A stretch of DNA of 64,000 nucleotides from Ulvibacterium sp965248315 (GCF_965248315.1 NZ_CBDFIX010000002.1:4154001-4218000); one strand, 5' to 3'. Positions 45,037 to 54,854 are shown, counted from the stretch's first letter. Notes: generated by a model not told the origin, from the sequence alone. Made by a program: numbers and translations.

Positions 45037-45741
45037 ATGAAAAATGTCTTATTACTCGGTTTAGTTTCTATCTTAACCTTTTCCATACAGGCACAAAGCC
45101 TTGAAAAACGTACGGTAGGGGAATATGATGAAATCTCCGTATCAGGTTGGTTCGATGTAGAACTAGTGGAAGGGAATGAGGGCCAAATAACCCTTACAGG
45201 AAGGGAGAGTCAATTGAAGCATATTGATAGCGAAGTAGTCAATGGAGACCTAAAAATAGAATGGGCCAAAAGATCCAATCTGAACCCCTTTTATTCCTTC
45301 TCTAAAATAACGATTACCATACCTGTTGAAAACATCAATGCCGTGTCTCTTTCCGGTTCAGGTTCAATTTCGGGAAGTACAACTTTGACCGCTGACCGTT
45401 TTACCACTAATCTTTCCGGTTCAGGTGAAATTGATCTGAACGTAAATGTGAACTCCCTGAATTCCAGAATATCAGGTTCGGGAGATATCATATTTCATGG
45501 ACAGGCCAAAAATCATGACACGGAGATATCAGGTTCTGGAAAAATAAAGGCTTATGACATGGAAACCGATATTATAGATGCGACCATAAGTGGCTCCGCT
45601 AATGTTAATGTCAAGGCCAACAAGGAAATCCGGGCAAGAATCTCAGGTTCTGGGGATGTAAATTATATCGGTACCCCTGATAAAATAGATAGTAAGGTCT
45701 CGGGGTCAGGTTCCGTTACCAAAAGAAAAAGAAGTAGTTAG
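45037..45741 (+). CDS. Secreted DUF2807 (head GIN domain) protein, copy 1
   Basis: A 234-residue protein with a signal peptide (MKNVLLLGLVSILTFSIQAQ). Repeats marked SGSG (or SGSA) occur at residues 106, 127, 146, 165, 185, 203 and 222. The start at 45037 is set by the signal peptide; a longer in-frame start at 44962 would put a signal peptide in the middle and overlap the previous gene. The C-terminus is basic (KRKRSS). It is a paralogue of the next gene, with the same repeat spacing. Confidence 0.85.
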   Translation: MKNVLLLGLVSILTFSIQAQSLEKRTVGEYDEISVSGWFDVELVEGNEGQITLTGRESQLKHIDSEVVNGDLKIEWAKRSNLNPFYSFSKITITIPVENINAVSLSGSGSISGSTTLTADRFTTNLSGSGEIDLNVNVNSLNSRISGSGDIIFHGQAKNHDTEISGSGKIKAYDMETDIIDATISGSANVNVKANKEIRARISGSGDVNYIGTPDKIDSKVSGSGSVTKRKRSS

Positions 45742-45772
45742 CACATAAATAAAAATCAAAAAACAACACATT

Positions 45773-46498
45773 ATGAAAAAAATAATCACATTAGGTCTGG
45801 TACTGGCATTTACGGCCTCTTGTACCGCGCAATGGGGCAGGAGAATAAAAGGAAATGGCAATACCGTTACCATAGAACGGTCTACCGGAGACTATGACGC
45901 AATTTCAGTATCAGGATGGTTTGATGTAAATCTCGTGGAAGGAAATGAAGGGGAACTAACCTTAAGGGGAGAAGATAACCTTTTGGAATACATTAAAACC
46001 GAAGTTAAAAATGGGAAACTGGTCATTAAGACCGAAAAAGGGGTAAACCTAAAACCTTCCAAATGGAACGAAGGTATTGTTATAACGGTTCCCGTAGAAA
46101 CTGTAAACTCCATATCGCTATCCGGTTCGGGTGATATCGTTGGTAAAACAACTATAAAGACGAATTCCTTTGAAACGGCCATGTCTGGATCGGGCGACAT
46201 CACTTTAGCAGTAGAAGCCAACTCCGTCAATGCCTCCATGTCCGGTTCGGGAGATATAAGGCTTAAAGGAAAAACAGATGATTTTGAAGTGAGTATTTCA
46301 GGCTCTGGAGATGTTGCGGCCTATTCGCTAGAGGCAGAGAACGTAGAGGCAACGGTATCCGGATCCGCAAACATACAGGTTACAGCCAATCAAAGACTAA
46401 AAGCACGGGTTTCAGGATCGGGAGATATAGAATACCGGGGAAATCCCGATAAAGTGGATACCAAGACATCCGGTTCCGGAGATATTTCAAGGGGATAA
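45773..46498 (+). CDS. Secreted or lipoprotein DUF2807 protein, copy 2
   Basis: A 241-residue protein with a signal peptide whose end reads LAFTASCTAQ, which may be a weak lipobox (Cys17). SGSG/SGSA repeats lie at residues 117, 138, 157, 176, 196, 214 and 233, with the same 21-19-19-20-18-19 spacing as copy 1. It lies 31 nt downstream of copy 1 and ends at a terminator shared with the MFS gene. Confidence 0.85.
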   Translation: MKKIITLGLVLAFTASCTAQWGRRIKGNGNTVTIERSTGDYDAISVSGWFDVNLVEGNEGELTLRGEDNLLEYIKTEVKNGKLVIKTEKGVNLKPSKWNEGIVITVPVETVNSISLSGSGDIVGKTTIKTNSFETAMSGSGDITLAVEANSVNASMSGSGDIRLKGKTDDFEVSISGSGDVAAYSLEAENVEATVSGSANIQVTANQRLKARVSGSGDIEYRGNPDKVDTKTSGSGDISRG

Positions 46499-46544
46499 CG
46501 CCGTATACAAAAGTAGTAAATCAAAAAACGAATAGTGTTTAAAT

Positions 46545-46578
46545 AAAGGCTTCCATTATCCAATGGGGGCTTTTTTTG
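46545..46578. terminator. Terminator between DUF2807 gene and MFS gene
   Basis: The right arm AATGGGGGCTTT pairs with AAAGGCTTCCATT with several G-U pairs, and seven Ts follow. It overlaps the 3' end of the convergent MFS gene (stop at 46556), so the hairpin also encodes its last residues. Confidence 0.7.
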
Positions 46579-47893
46579 TTTTATTCACCCGGGTAAGTAA
46601 AAACATACCGATCAGAAAAAACAACCCTAGAAAGATTGTGGAATTTCGCATGCTCCCAGTAAACTGGGCTACAAAACCATATAAAAAAGTACCTATTACA
46701 ATGCCTATTTTCTCCGCTACATCGTAAAAACTAAAAAAAGAGGTAGTATCTGTTGTCTCAGGAATGAACTTGGAATAGGTTGAGCGGGACAGGGCCTGTA
46801 TGCCTCCCATGACCATTCCCACACATCCTGCAGCAATATAGAAGTCCATAGGAGTAATCAAAAAGTAAGCGTAGATACAAATGGATACCCATAAAAGGTT
46901 GATTACTATCAGTGTAGGAATATTGCCAAAAGCCTTGGATGCCCTAGCGGTCAAAGTGGCTCCTAAAACAGCTACAATTTGAATGACCAAAATACTGGTA
47001 ATCAAGCCTGTGGTACGTTCACCATCCGAACCCCAATTAATCTCCTCTTCGCCAAAATAAGTAGCGATGAGCATTACGGTCTGGACGGCCATGCTGTAGA
47101 CAAAAAATGCCCCTAAATACCGCTTCAATTTGGTTTCATTGCCCAATTGATGCCAAACGCCTTTTAACTCCCTAAAACCGTTAAGTATGATATTCGTTCT
47201 TTCGCCCTCCTTTTTATATCCTTTGGGCAAGTGGAAAAAGGTGTACTGCGCAAATGCTATCCACCAAATACCGACGGAGACAAATGAGTATTTCATGGCT
47301 TTTAATTCCGCAGCCTCCCCCACACTATCCTGAATGCCAAAAAGGTCCGGTTTCATTACCATAGCCAGATTAAACAGCAAAAGAATTACACTGCCTATAT
47401 ATCCCATAGAAAAGCCTTTTGCACTAATGCGGTCTTGTTGCTCTGGAAATGCGATATCCGGTAAGTATGAGTTGTTAATGGCGAAGCTTACCCAAAAACC
47501 AACAAGGCCAAAAAAATAACACCCTAAACCCAAATAGATACTTTCCAGGGAAAACCAATATAGACCAATGCAGGAAAGTCCGCCCAGATAACAGAAGAAC
47601 TTCATGAATACCTTCTTGTTACCCAAATAATCGGCAATACCGGACAATAGGGGTGTTATTATGGCTATGAACAAGAAAGCGGCGGAAGTAATATAACTGA
47701 TCAATGGGGCCCTAGCAATTTCTCCACCAAACACAGAGACCTTTTCAACTTCGGCCACTCGAAACAACGCGCCATAAAAGATAGGGAAAATAGCAGAAGC
47801 GATGACCAAACTATATACTGAATTGGCCCAATCATAAAACGCCCAAGCGTTCAATAGTTTTCGATTTCCCTTTATCGCAATAGTTTTATTCAT
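46556..47893 (-). CDS. MFS transporter, UMF1/Atg22-like family
   Basis: This 445-residue protein has about twelve hydrophobic helices and begins NAWAFYDWANSVYSLVIASA, the signature of the UMF1 (Atg22-like) family of the major facilitator superfamily. The central loop contains GGIQALSRSTYSKFIPE, a conserved motif of this family. Family members are proposed amino-acid or small-molecule effluxers; the substrate here is unknown. It is 74 nt downstream of the M48 protease gene on the same strand as the alpha-glucan genes. Confidence 0.88.
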   Translation of the reverse strand: MNKTIAIKGNRKLLNAWAFYDWANSVYSLVIASAIFPIFYGALFRVAEVEKVSVFGGEIARAPLISYITSAAFLFIAIITPLLSGIADYLGNKKVFMKFFCYLGGLSCIGLYWFSLESIYLGLGCYFFGLVGFWVSFAINNSYLPDIAFPEQQDRISAKGFSMGYIGSVILLLFNLAMVMKPDLFGIQDSVGEAAELKAMKYSFVSVGIWWIAFAQYTFFHLPKGYKKEGERTNIILNGFRELKGVWHQLGNETKLKRYLGAFFVYSMAVQTVMLIATYFGEEEINWGSDGERTTGLITSILVIQIVAVLGATLTARASKAFGNIPTLIVINLLWVSICIYAYFLITPMDFYIAAGCVGMVMGGIQALSRSTYSKFIPETTDTTSFFSFYDVAEKIGIVIGTFLYGFVAQFTGSMRNSTIFLGLFFLIGMFLLTRVNKTKKAPIG

Positions 47894-47967
47894 ATAAAAA
47901 ATAAAAGCCTCCCACTTGTTGGCGGACAGCTTTCAATATACAATTTTATATTGCTTCTTTGGGATAC

Positions 47968-48777
47968 TTATTCAAATGATGTTACACCAAATTTACCTGC
48001 CTCTTGTTTTGCCATCGGAGCCCAATTTTCAAGATTAGCGATTCGGGTATCATTGGATGGGTGTGTACTCAAGAACTCAGGAGGAGCTTGTCCCCCACTT
48101 TTCGCTTTCATTCTTCTCCAAAGGTCCGCGGCCTCATCCGGGTTGTATCCTGCAATTGCCATCATTTGAAGACCGATCAAATCTGCTTCTGTCTCGTGGC
48201 TTCTACTGAAGGGCAACATCAAACCTACTGAAGAGCCCACACCATAAGCCTGATTGAACATATTGCGTTTCTGAGGGTCCTTAATGGCTACATTTCCAGC
48301 CACAGCACCTAATTGCTGTAATGTACCGGCACTCATCCGTTGTGCCCCATGATCAGCAAGGGCATGGGCTACTTCATGACCCATGACCACCGCAACCCCG
48401 GTTTCTCCCTGGCAGATAGGCATAATCCCCGTATAAAAAACGATTTTCCCTCCTGGCATACACCAAGCGTTAACGGTCTCGTCCTGTACAAGGTTATATT
48501 CCCACTTATAGTCCTTAAGGTATCCTGGTTGACCATTCGCTGCAAGCCATCTTTCCGCAGCTGAAGCTATCCTTTGACCTACCTTTTCTATCATTTTCGC
48601 TTCGGCCGTACCTTCCACAACCTTGTTTTCATTCAAAAACTGATCGTATTGGGCAAAGGCCGTGGGAAACAATTGGCTATTGGAATAAAAATTCAAAGTG
48701 CTCTTTCCGGTAAACGGGTTGGTTTTACAGGCCACAACGCCAATAAAAACAACCAAAGTCAATACTAATTTTTTCAT
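47968..48777 (-). CDS. M48-family metalloprotease, lipoprotein (LoiP/BepA-like)
   Basis: A 269-residue zinc protease. The signal peptide ends in a lipobox (GVVAC, Cys17), so the protein is likely a membrane-anchored lipoprotein. The HEXXH motif is GHEVAHALADHG (His134, Glu135, His138), with a third ligand glutamate in HETEADLIGLQMM. Such proteases take part in envelope protein quality control. It lies 35 nt after the GH31 gene. Confidence 0.92.
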   Translation of the reverse strand: MKKLVLTLVVFIGVVACKTNPFTGKSTLNFYSNSQLFPTAFAQYDQFLNENKVVEGTAEAKMIEKVGQRIASAAERWLAANGQPGYLKDYKWEYNLVQDETVNAWCMPGGKIVFYTGIMPICQGETGVAVVMGHEVAHALADHGAQRMSAGTLQQLGAVAGNVAIKDPQKRNMFNQAYGVGSSVGLMLPFSRSHETEADLIGLQMMAIAGYNPDEAADLWRRMKAKSGGQAPPEFLSTHPSNDTRIANLENWAPMAKQEAGKFGVTSFE

Positions 48778-48812
48778 TTCTAATAGTGTTTAGCATAAGA
48801 AAAATACGAAAA

Positions 48813-51212
48813 TTATTTTCCTGTTATGTGTAATTCGGTAAAATTCTTGTCGATTTCAATGCTATTATTACCATTCAATTTTATCTGCTTTAATGGAACC
48901 TCCTCATTATCCACTTCTATGGTAGCTATGGTAAATGGCAATCCGTGTAATTTAAATTTAAAGCTCTCATAGGAAGTTGTATAAGAACCATCTTTGAATT
49001 GTTGGATTATCAGTTCGTTTTCCTTGCCTACCAATTTAAACTTGCGTAGACTAAACTGTCCCTTCTTATAATCATATCCGTCCTGGGCATCCTCATAAAT
49101 CATGGAATTTTCCGGTCCGATCTTAAAATAGACATCCAGAATCAATTCTTTTATTTCAAGCTCTCCCACATATTGTTGCACGGGATATTTGGGTATTATG
49201 GCTCCTTCCTTAATGAATAGGGGAATCTTATCGATATCCGCGGTCACCCATCTTTCCTTACCCCCTTCTACGGTTTCCTCAGTCCAATAATTGTACCACT
49301 TTCCTCTAGGAACATACATCCGTCTACCCTTTGCATTGGGTTCCTGAACGGGGCAGACCAAAATCTGCTTTCCAAAAATAAACTCATCTGTACGGAAGTG
49401 GGTCTGAGTATCCTCTTGGTCGTAATAGAACAAGGACTGCAACATAGGTGTGCCGTATTCCGTATACCTATAAAACATCGTATACAAATAGGGTAATAAT
49501 TGATATCGCAATTCAATAAACTTGCGGACAATATCCGTTACTTCATTGTCAAAAGACCAAGGTTCCTGATCGCCGTGATCCCCACTGGAGTGTACCCTGC
49601 AAAAAGGATGAAAAACACCTAATTGAATCCATCTGGCGAACAGTTCACCATTAGGCTGTTCGGCAAATCCCCCAATATCAGACCCCACAAAAGAATAGCC
49701 GCTAATACACATGCGCTGCGCCTGGACGTTGGCTATCCACAAATGTTCCCAGGTGGCCACATTGTCCCCAGTCCAAGTTGAGGAATACCTCTGGGTCCCC
49801 GCGAAGGCCGCTCTGGTAATGACAAATGGTCTTTTAGGAAATACATACTTCTTCACACCTTCATAGGTGGCCCTTACCATTTGCATGCCATAAATGTTAT
49901 GTGCCTTTCTATGGGTACAAGGGTGACCATCATAATTGTGCCTGGTGTCCAGCGGGGCCGTTTTCGTAGGTACTTCCATTACGGCAGGTTCGTTCATATC
50001 GTTCCAAACGGCATGTACCCCGATCTCTGCCATAAACTCTTTGTACAGTTCCGCCCACCATGCACGTACTTCCGGGTTGGTATAGTCAGGAAACTTACAG
50101 GCACCGGGCCATACTTTTCCCTGCATATAGGGTCCATCACCGCGTTTACAGAAATAGTCCTTTTCCATCGCTTCCTGGTAGACCCAATAATCCCTATCCA
50201 CCTTAATACCGGGATCGATCATTACTACAGTCTTAAAGCCATCTTCATTCAGTTCCCCTATCATCCGTTTCGGGTCGGGAAATCGCGTTTTATCCCATGT
50301 AAAGCAGCGAAAGCCGTCCATATAATCAATATCAAGGTAAATGGCATCACAAGGAATCTTGAGCTTTCTAAAGTTTTCGGCTATTTCCTTTACCCTGCTT
50401 TCAGGAAAATAGCTCCATTTGGATTGATGGTATCCCAAGGCCCATTGTGGGGGCATTTCCGGAGTTCCTGTCAAATTTGTATAGGAACGTACTACCTCGG
50501 ACATTTGTGGTCCGTAAAAAAAGTAGTAGTTCATTTCCCCACCATCTGCCCAAAAACTGGTTATGTTTCTACGTTCATGGGCAAAATCAAAATAGGTCCT
50601 AAAGGTATTGTCGAAGAAAATACCATAACTTTTACCATTGTGAAGACCGGTATAAAATGGTATTGCCTTATATAGTGGTTCTTGATCTTTTCCATAGGCA
50701 TACTGATCGGTACACCAGTTATTTACACGCTTGCCCTTTAGGTTGGAGTGTGTAGCCTTATCCCCCATACCATAAAAGCTTTCGGCGGTCTGGGTTATTT
50801 TACTCATTTTTACGGTATTGCCGCCATATTCATAATTTTCCTCCCAGTGAAAGCCGAGTTCGTCCTCATTTATGATATTCCCTTCCAAGTCGGATATCTG
50901 AGTGCGCAAGGTTTTTTTATCGATCAATAGTTGAAGAACGGAAGTTTCCAAAAGATACTCGGTTTTGTTCTCCGTAACCTCCAAACGGTTATATCCCTTA
51001 CTCGCTGTTTCACTTATGGCATATGAAAAATCAGGTTCAAATACATATTCCGTAGCATATCGAAACCTTAAGACACTATCTTGAAGGACCGTAACTTCAA
51101 GTATAACGCCATTTTCCGTGGTAAAGTAGAGTTTATCCGAATCCCTTTTGTAGTCTACTATACGATTTGGGTATAAATTGCCCTTATATTCAAGTTCGGT
51201 ATTGGTAATCAT
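48813..51212 (-). CDS. Glycoside hydrolase family 31 (alpha-glucosidase)
   Basis: The 799-residue GH31 enzyme has the catalytic nucleophile in VWNDMNEPAVM and the acid/base aspartate in TWTGDNVATWEHLW, with SDIGGFAEQP following. No signal peptide is visible, so it is probably cytoplasmic and releases glucose from alpha-linked oligosaccharides. It is 100 nt after glgB in the alpha-glucan cluster, which is consistent with trimming of glycogen or of imported maltooligosaccharides. Confidence 0.93.
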   Translation of the reverse strand: MITNTELEYKGNLYPNRIVDYKRDSDKLYFTTENGVILEVTVLQDSVLRFRYATEYVFEPDFSYAISETASKGYNRLEVTENKTEYLLETSVLQLLIDKKTLRTQISDLEGNIINEDELGFHWEENYEYGGNTVKMSKITQTAESFYGMGDKATHSNLKGKRVNNWCTDQYAYGKDQEPLYKAIPFYTGLHNGKSYGIFFDNTFRTYFDFAHERRNITSFWADGGEMNYYFFYGPQMSEVVRSYTNLTGTPEMPPQWALGYHQSKWSYFPESRVKEIAENFRKLKIPCDAIYLDIDYMDGFRCFTWDKTRFPDPKRMIGELNEDGFKTVVMIDPGIKVDRDYWVYQEAMEKDYFCKRGDGPYMQGKVWPGACKFPDYTNPEVRAWWAELYKEFMAEIGVHAVWNDMNEPAVMEVPTKTAPLDTRHNYDGHPCTHRKAHNIYGMQMVRATYEGVKKYVFPKRPFVITRAAFAGTQRYSSTWTGDNVATWEHLWIANVQAQRMCISGYSFVGSDIGGFAEQPNGELFARWIQLGVFHPFCRVHSSGDHGDQEPWSFDNEVTDIVRKFIELRYQLLPYLYTMFYRYTEYGTPMLQSLFYYDQEDTQTHFRTDEFIFGKQILVCPVQEPNAKGRRMYVPRGKWYNYWTEETVEGGKERWVTADIDKIPLFIKEGAIIPKYPVQQYVGELEIKELILDVYFKIGPENSMIYEDAQDGYDYKKGQFSLRKFKLVGKENELIIQQFKDGSYTTSYESFKFKLHGLPFTIATIEVDNEEVPLKQIKLNGNNSIEIDKNFTELHITGK

Positions 51213-51312
51213 AGCGGGTTAAATTTAAAACGCCACAAATTAAGGACTTAACCCATAATAACGAAAACATATTACGACCAATTGTTAACTATAACGATAT
51301 AGCTACTTTTCG

Positions 51313-53208
51313 TTACTTTAAAATGACGATACCTAAAGGAGGAATGGTGATTTCTATGGATTTTTTATACCCATGCCATTCTTTATTCGTGATTTTCACA
51401 GAAGTATTTTGTGTGCCGCTGCCACCATATTTCGAAGTATCACTATTAAAAATTTCTTTTAAGGCCTTGGTTTTTGGAACACCGATACGGTATTTTTCCC
51501 GGGGTACGGGTGTACAGTTGCAGGCAACGATAATATCGTTCTTATCATCATGGCCACAGCGGATATAAGAAAGCACGGAGTTTTCCGAGTCTCCGTAATC
51601 TATCCATTGAAAACCTTCGTGGCTAAATTGTTTCTCGTACAATGCGGGTTCCGATTTGTAGAGTGCATTTAAATCCTTAATCAATTCCTGAATTCCAGAA
51701 TGTGGTTCGTACTGGGTTAAATGCCAGTCCAAACTTTGTTGAAAGTTCCATTCCGATGTCTGGCCGAATTCCCCTCCCATAAAAATTAGATTACCTCCGG
51801 GATGGGTAAACATATAACCAAAAAGCAACCTCAGATTGGCAAAACGTTGCCATTCATCCCCGGGCATGCGATAAATAAGGGACTGCTTACCATAAACCAC
51901 CTCATCATGCGAAAAGGGCAACATGAAGTTTTCGGTAAAGGCATAAGTCATGCTAAAAGTGATATCATTTTGATGATGTTTCCTATAGACAGGTTCTTTT
52001 TTGAAATACTCCAAGGTATCGTGCATCCATCCCATCATCCATTTCATCCCAAAACCGAGCCCTCCTAAATTCACAGGTCTGGAAACCCCTGAAAATGCAG
52101 TGGATTCCTCTGCAATGGTCTGTACATCCGGATAATTCCCATAAACCGTTTCGTTGAGCTCCCGAATAAAGGATATGGCTTCCAAGTTTTCGTTGTTGCC
52201 ATATATATTTGGTTCCCATTCTCCTTCTTCCCTGGAATAATCCAAATAGAGCATAGAGGCTACCGCATCTACCCGTAACCCGTCTACATGATATTGTTCT
52301 AGCCAAAACAAGGCGTTACTGATAAGGAAGGCCCTAACTTCGTTCCTGCCGTAGTTGAAAATCAAACTTTTCCAATCAGGATGGTAACCCCTACGACGGT
52401 CCGGGTTTTCATAAAGGTGAGATCCATCAAAAAAGCCAAGTCCATGGGCATCTTCGGGAAAATGCGATGGAACCCAATCCAAAATAACGCCAATGTCGTT
52501 TTGATGGAGTTTGTCAACCAATAATTTGAAATCCTCCGGTTTTCCAAATCTTGAGGTAGGCGCAAAATATCCCGTTAATTGATAGCCCCAAGAAGGATCA
52601 TAAGGGTATTCCATAATGGGCATAAATTCCACATGCGTAAAGCCCATATCCTTTACATATTTTACAAGGTCTTCGGATAAATCGACATAGGAGAGATATT
52701 CGTTTCCATTTTTACGTTTCCAAGAACCTAGATGTACTTCGTATACGGAGTAAGGCCGATCCAGACCATTTTTATCGCCGCGATAACCCATCCACTTTTT
52801 GTCCTTCCATTTATATGTATCATTCCAAACTACAGACGCCGTATTGGGCGGATGTTGACAATAACGTGCAAACGGGTCTGCTTTCTCCGTCTTGATATCG
52901 TTATTGTGGGAGCGTATCTTGTACTTATATAAAGAGCCTTGGTCTATACCAGGGATAAATCCCTCCCAAATACCACTTTCGTCCCATCGTACAAAGAGTT
53001 TGTGGTCGCCCTCGATCCAATAATTGAAATCGCCCACCACCGATACGGATTTCGCAGTGGGTGCCCATACAGCAAAATAGGTGCCCTTTTTGCCATTCAA
53101 CTCCATGGGATGAGATCCCAGTTTCTTATAAAGCTGATAGTGCTTACCAGCTTTAAAAAGATCAATATCAAAATCGGTAAATAGACTGTGCGCTATTACG
53201 TTTGCCAT
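51313..53208 (-). CDS. glgB: 1,4-alpha-glucan branching enzyme
   Basis: The 631-residue GH13 enzyme introduces alpha-1,6 branches. A CBM48-like N-terminal domain (about 30-120, YFAVWAPTAKSVSVVGDFN) precedes the catalytic barrel. The active-site residues are in DGLRVDAVASMLYLDY (nucleophile), AEESTAFSGVSRP (acid/base) and LPFSHDEVVYGK. It follows the maltokinase gene by 8 nt and is the partner of GlgE in building branched alpha-glucan. Confidence 0.95.
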   Translation of the reverse strand: MANVIAHSLFTDFDIDLFKAGKHYQLYKKLGSHPMELNGKKGTYFAVWAPTAKSVSVVGDFNYWIEGDHKLFVRWDESGIWEGFIPGIDQGSLYKYKIRSHNNDIKTEKADPFARYCQHPPNTASVVWNDTYKWKDKKWMGYRGDKNGLDRPYSVYEVHLGSWKRKNGNEYLSYVDLSEDLVKYVKDMGFTHVEFMPIMEYPYDPSWGYQLTGYFAPTSRFGKPEDFKLLVDKLHQNDIGVILDWVPSHFPEDAHGLGFFDGSHLYENPDRRRGYHPDWKSLIFNYGRNEVRAFLISNALFWLEQYHVDGLRVDAVASMLYLDYSREEGEWEPNIYGNNENLEAISFIRELNETVYGNYPDVQTIAEESTAFSGVSRPVNLGGLGFGMKWMMGWMHDTLEYFKKEPVYRKHHQNDITFSMTYAFTENFMLPFSHDEVVYGKQSLIYRMPGDEWQRFANLRLLFGYMFTHPGGNLIFMGGEFGQTSEWNFQQSLDWHLTQYEPHSGIQELIKDLNALYKSEPALYEKQFSHEGFQWIDYGDSENSVLSYIRCGHDDKNDIIVACNCTPVPREKYRIGVPKTKALKEIFNSDTSKYGGSGTQNTSVKITNKEWHGYKKSIEITIPPLGIVILK

Positions 53209-53216
53209 ATTATAGT

Positions 53217-54851
53217 TTAGTTAGTATCGTTAATAATTCCCATAATACCTTCTAAGGGTATTACTGCCCACTGCGGCCTGGAATTCATTTCGTAACCCAA
53301 TTCGTAAACTGCTTTTTCCAACATACAGTATTTAAGAAGAAATATGCGTTCTTGCACGTATCCTATGTTAAGGTTGTGTTCCTGTATTAAGCCCACATAA
53401 CTTCCTAAGAACACCCCGATGAAATAGCGGTATAATATTTCGCCTGCCTTATACAGATCTTCCCGCGAATATGGATACTCTTCTCCTTTTCCAAAGATGG
53501 TTGCATAAATTGCGTAGTGGAAAGAGCGAAAAATACCGGCAACGTCCTTTAGGGGAGGTTGTTTCACTTTACGATCCCGAATAGTGCTCTCCGGCTCTCC
53601 CTCAAAGTCCAGCAGGTAGAAGTCGTCTTCCTGAACCAACACCTGGCCCAAGTGATAATCCCCATGTATACGGATACGCTCTCCCTTTAGTTTGGTCCAA
53701 TCAAAATTCACGAATCGTTTTCGTATCTCGTTCTTCCGTTCCAAAAACTCCTGGGCCAATTCCAATGAAAGTCCCTTCAAACGGTGCATATTGTTCTCAA
53801 CGATATTCAAGCGATTCTGAAATTGATACAAAAGCCTATTCTTTAGCCACACTTCATAGTCTCCGTTAAAATGTGTGGGGTGAAAGGCCGTATCGCCAAA
53901 TTCGGATCCCAAGGCAATGTGCATCTCCGCCGTTCTCTGCGCAAGTTTTTGGATTTTCAAAAAAATATTGAGCCCGGCCCAATCAATAATCTGTGGGGGT
54001 ACATTGTTAATGCCTAAATTTTTAAACATCGAGGTTTCGGGCAAGTTCTTTACTTGAATACGCTTGTATTCCAGATTGCTGAATATTTTATGCAGTTCCC
54101 CCAACATATACTCCCATGCATCCCCTTGGTTCGGCACTAATTCCTGCATTAGGGCAATTGTGATATTCACGTTATCGGAATCAATGACGTTGATACTTCC
54201 TTTATACGCTGGTATGTTCCTGTACTCCTTCTCCTCGGAGAGAAATCGGGTCATTTCATAGTCGGGATTTTTATCGGAATAAATTCTGCGGAAAAACTTA
54301 ATAACCAGCCTATCATTTATGATTACCGAAGTATTGCTCTGCTCCAATCCCATAAATCGGGAGGATACGTACTCCGTTTCCGAAAAACTGGCACTTTTAT
54401 GATACCTCACTTTAGTGGTATCATTGGGTACAGCCGTCATAATACGCTCAAAGACCAATTTTCGAAAGGCCTCAAGATTGAGCGCGTCTATAATATAACC
54501 TTCCTGGTCCTTTATTTTTATGGGCAAGATGCGATCTTTCTCGGCAAAACTTTCATCGGATACAAAGGCAATGGGCAAGAAGTAATGTTGATAGAAGGCC
54601 TCTTCAAAATTAACTTGCAATAATAGGCCATAGTATACTTCCTCATTTTGTTGAATCCTAAAATACTCCTGGAGTTCCACATATTTCAACTTGCTGGCTT
54701 TGCCCCCATACCACCGTTGTTGTACTATGTAGTTTTCCAGCACATCGGAAAGAAACACTTTGACAAACTTATCGTTCCCCATCAATTCTTCCCATATGGT
54801 ATCGAAATGATAAGGTGGTCGTGCCAAAGATTCCTTTTTCTTTTTGGTCAT
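53217..54851 (-). CDS. mak: Maltokinase (Mak/Pep2 family)
   Basis: A 544-residue kinase that makes maltose-1-phosphate, the GlgE substrate. The N-terminal cap has DVLENYIVQQRWYGGK, and the catalytic aspartate lies in RIHGDYHLGQVLVQ followed by the DFEGEP metal motif. Related genes are often annotated trehalose synthase because in some bacteria the kinase is fused to TreS. Here no TreS domain is present. It is 3 nt from glgE and 8 nt from glgB. Confidence 0.93.
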   Translation of the reverse strand: MTKKKKESLARPPYHFDTIWEELMGNDKFVKVFLSDVLENYIVQQRWYGGKASKLKYVELQEYFRIQQNEEVYYGLLLQVNFEEAFYQHYFLPIAFVSDESFAEKDRILPIKIKDQEGYIIDALNLEAFRKLVFERIMTAVPNDTTKVRYHKSASFSETEYVSSRFMGLEQSNTSVIINDRLVIKFFRRIYSDKNPDYEMTRFLSEEKEYRNIPAYKGSINVIDSDNVNITIALMQELVPNQGDAWEYMLGELHKIFSNLEYKRIQVKNLPETSMFKNLGINNVPPQIIDWAGLNIFLKIQKLAQRTAEMHIALGSEFGDTAFHPTHFNGDYEVWLKNRLLYQFQNRLNIVENNMHRLKGLSLELAQEFLERKNEIRKRFVNFDWTKLKGERIRIHGDYHLGQVLVQEDDFYLLDFEGEPESTIRDRKVKQPPLKDVAGIFRSFHYAIYATIFGKGEEYPYSREDLYKAGEILYRYFIGVFLGSYVGLIQEHNLNIGYVQERIFLLKYCMLEKAVYELGYEMNSRPQWAVIPLEGIMGIINDTN

Positions 54852-54854
54852 CTC

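Noticed and set aside
49881..50675. Long open frame antisense to the GH31 gene
   Set aside because: It is the mirror of a strongly supported GH31 gene with intact catalytic motifs and no protein family resemblance. Similar antisense frames (for example 3378-3791, 35499-36089, 55533-56135) are rejected for the same reason.
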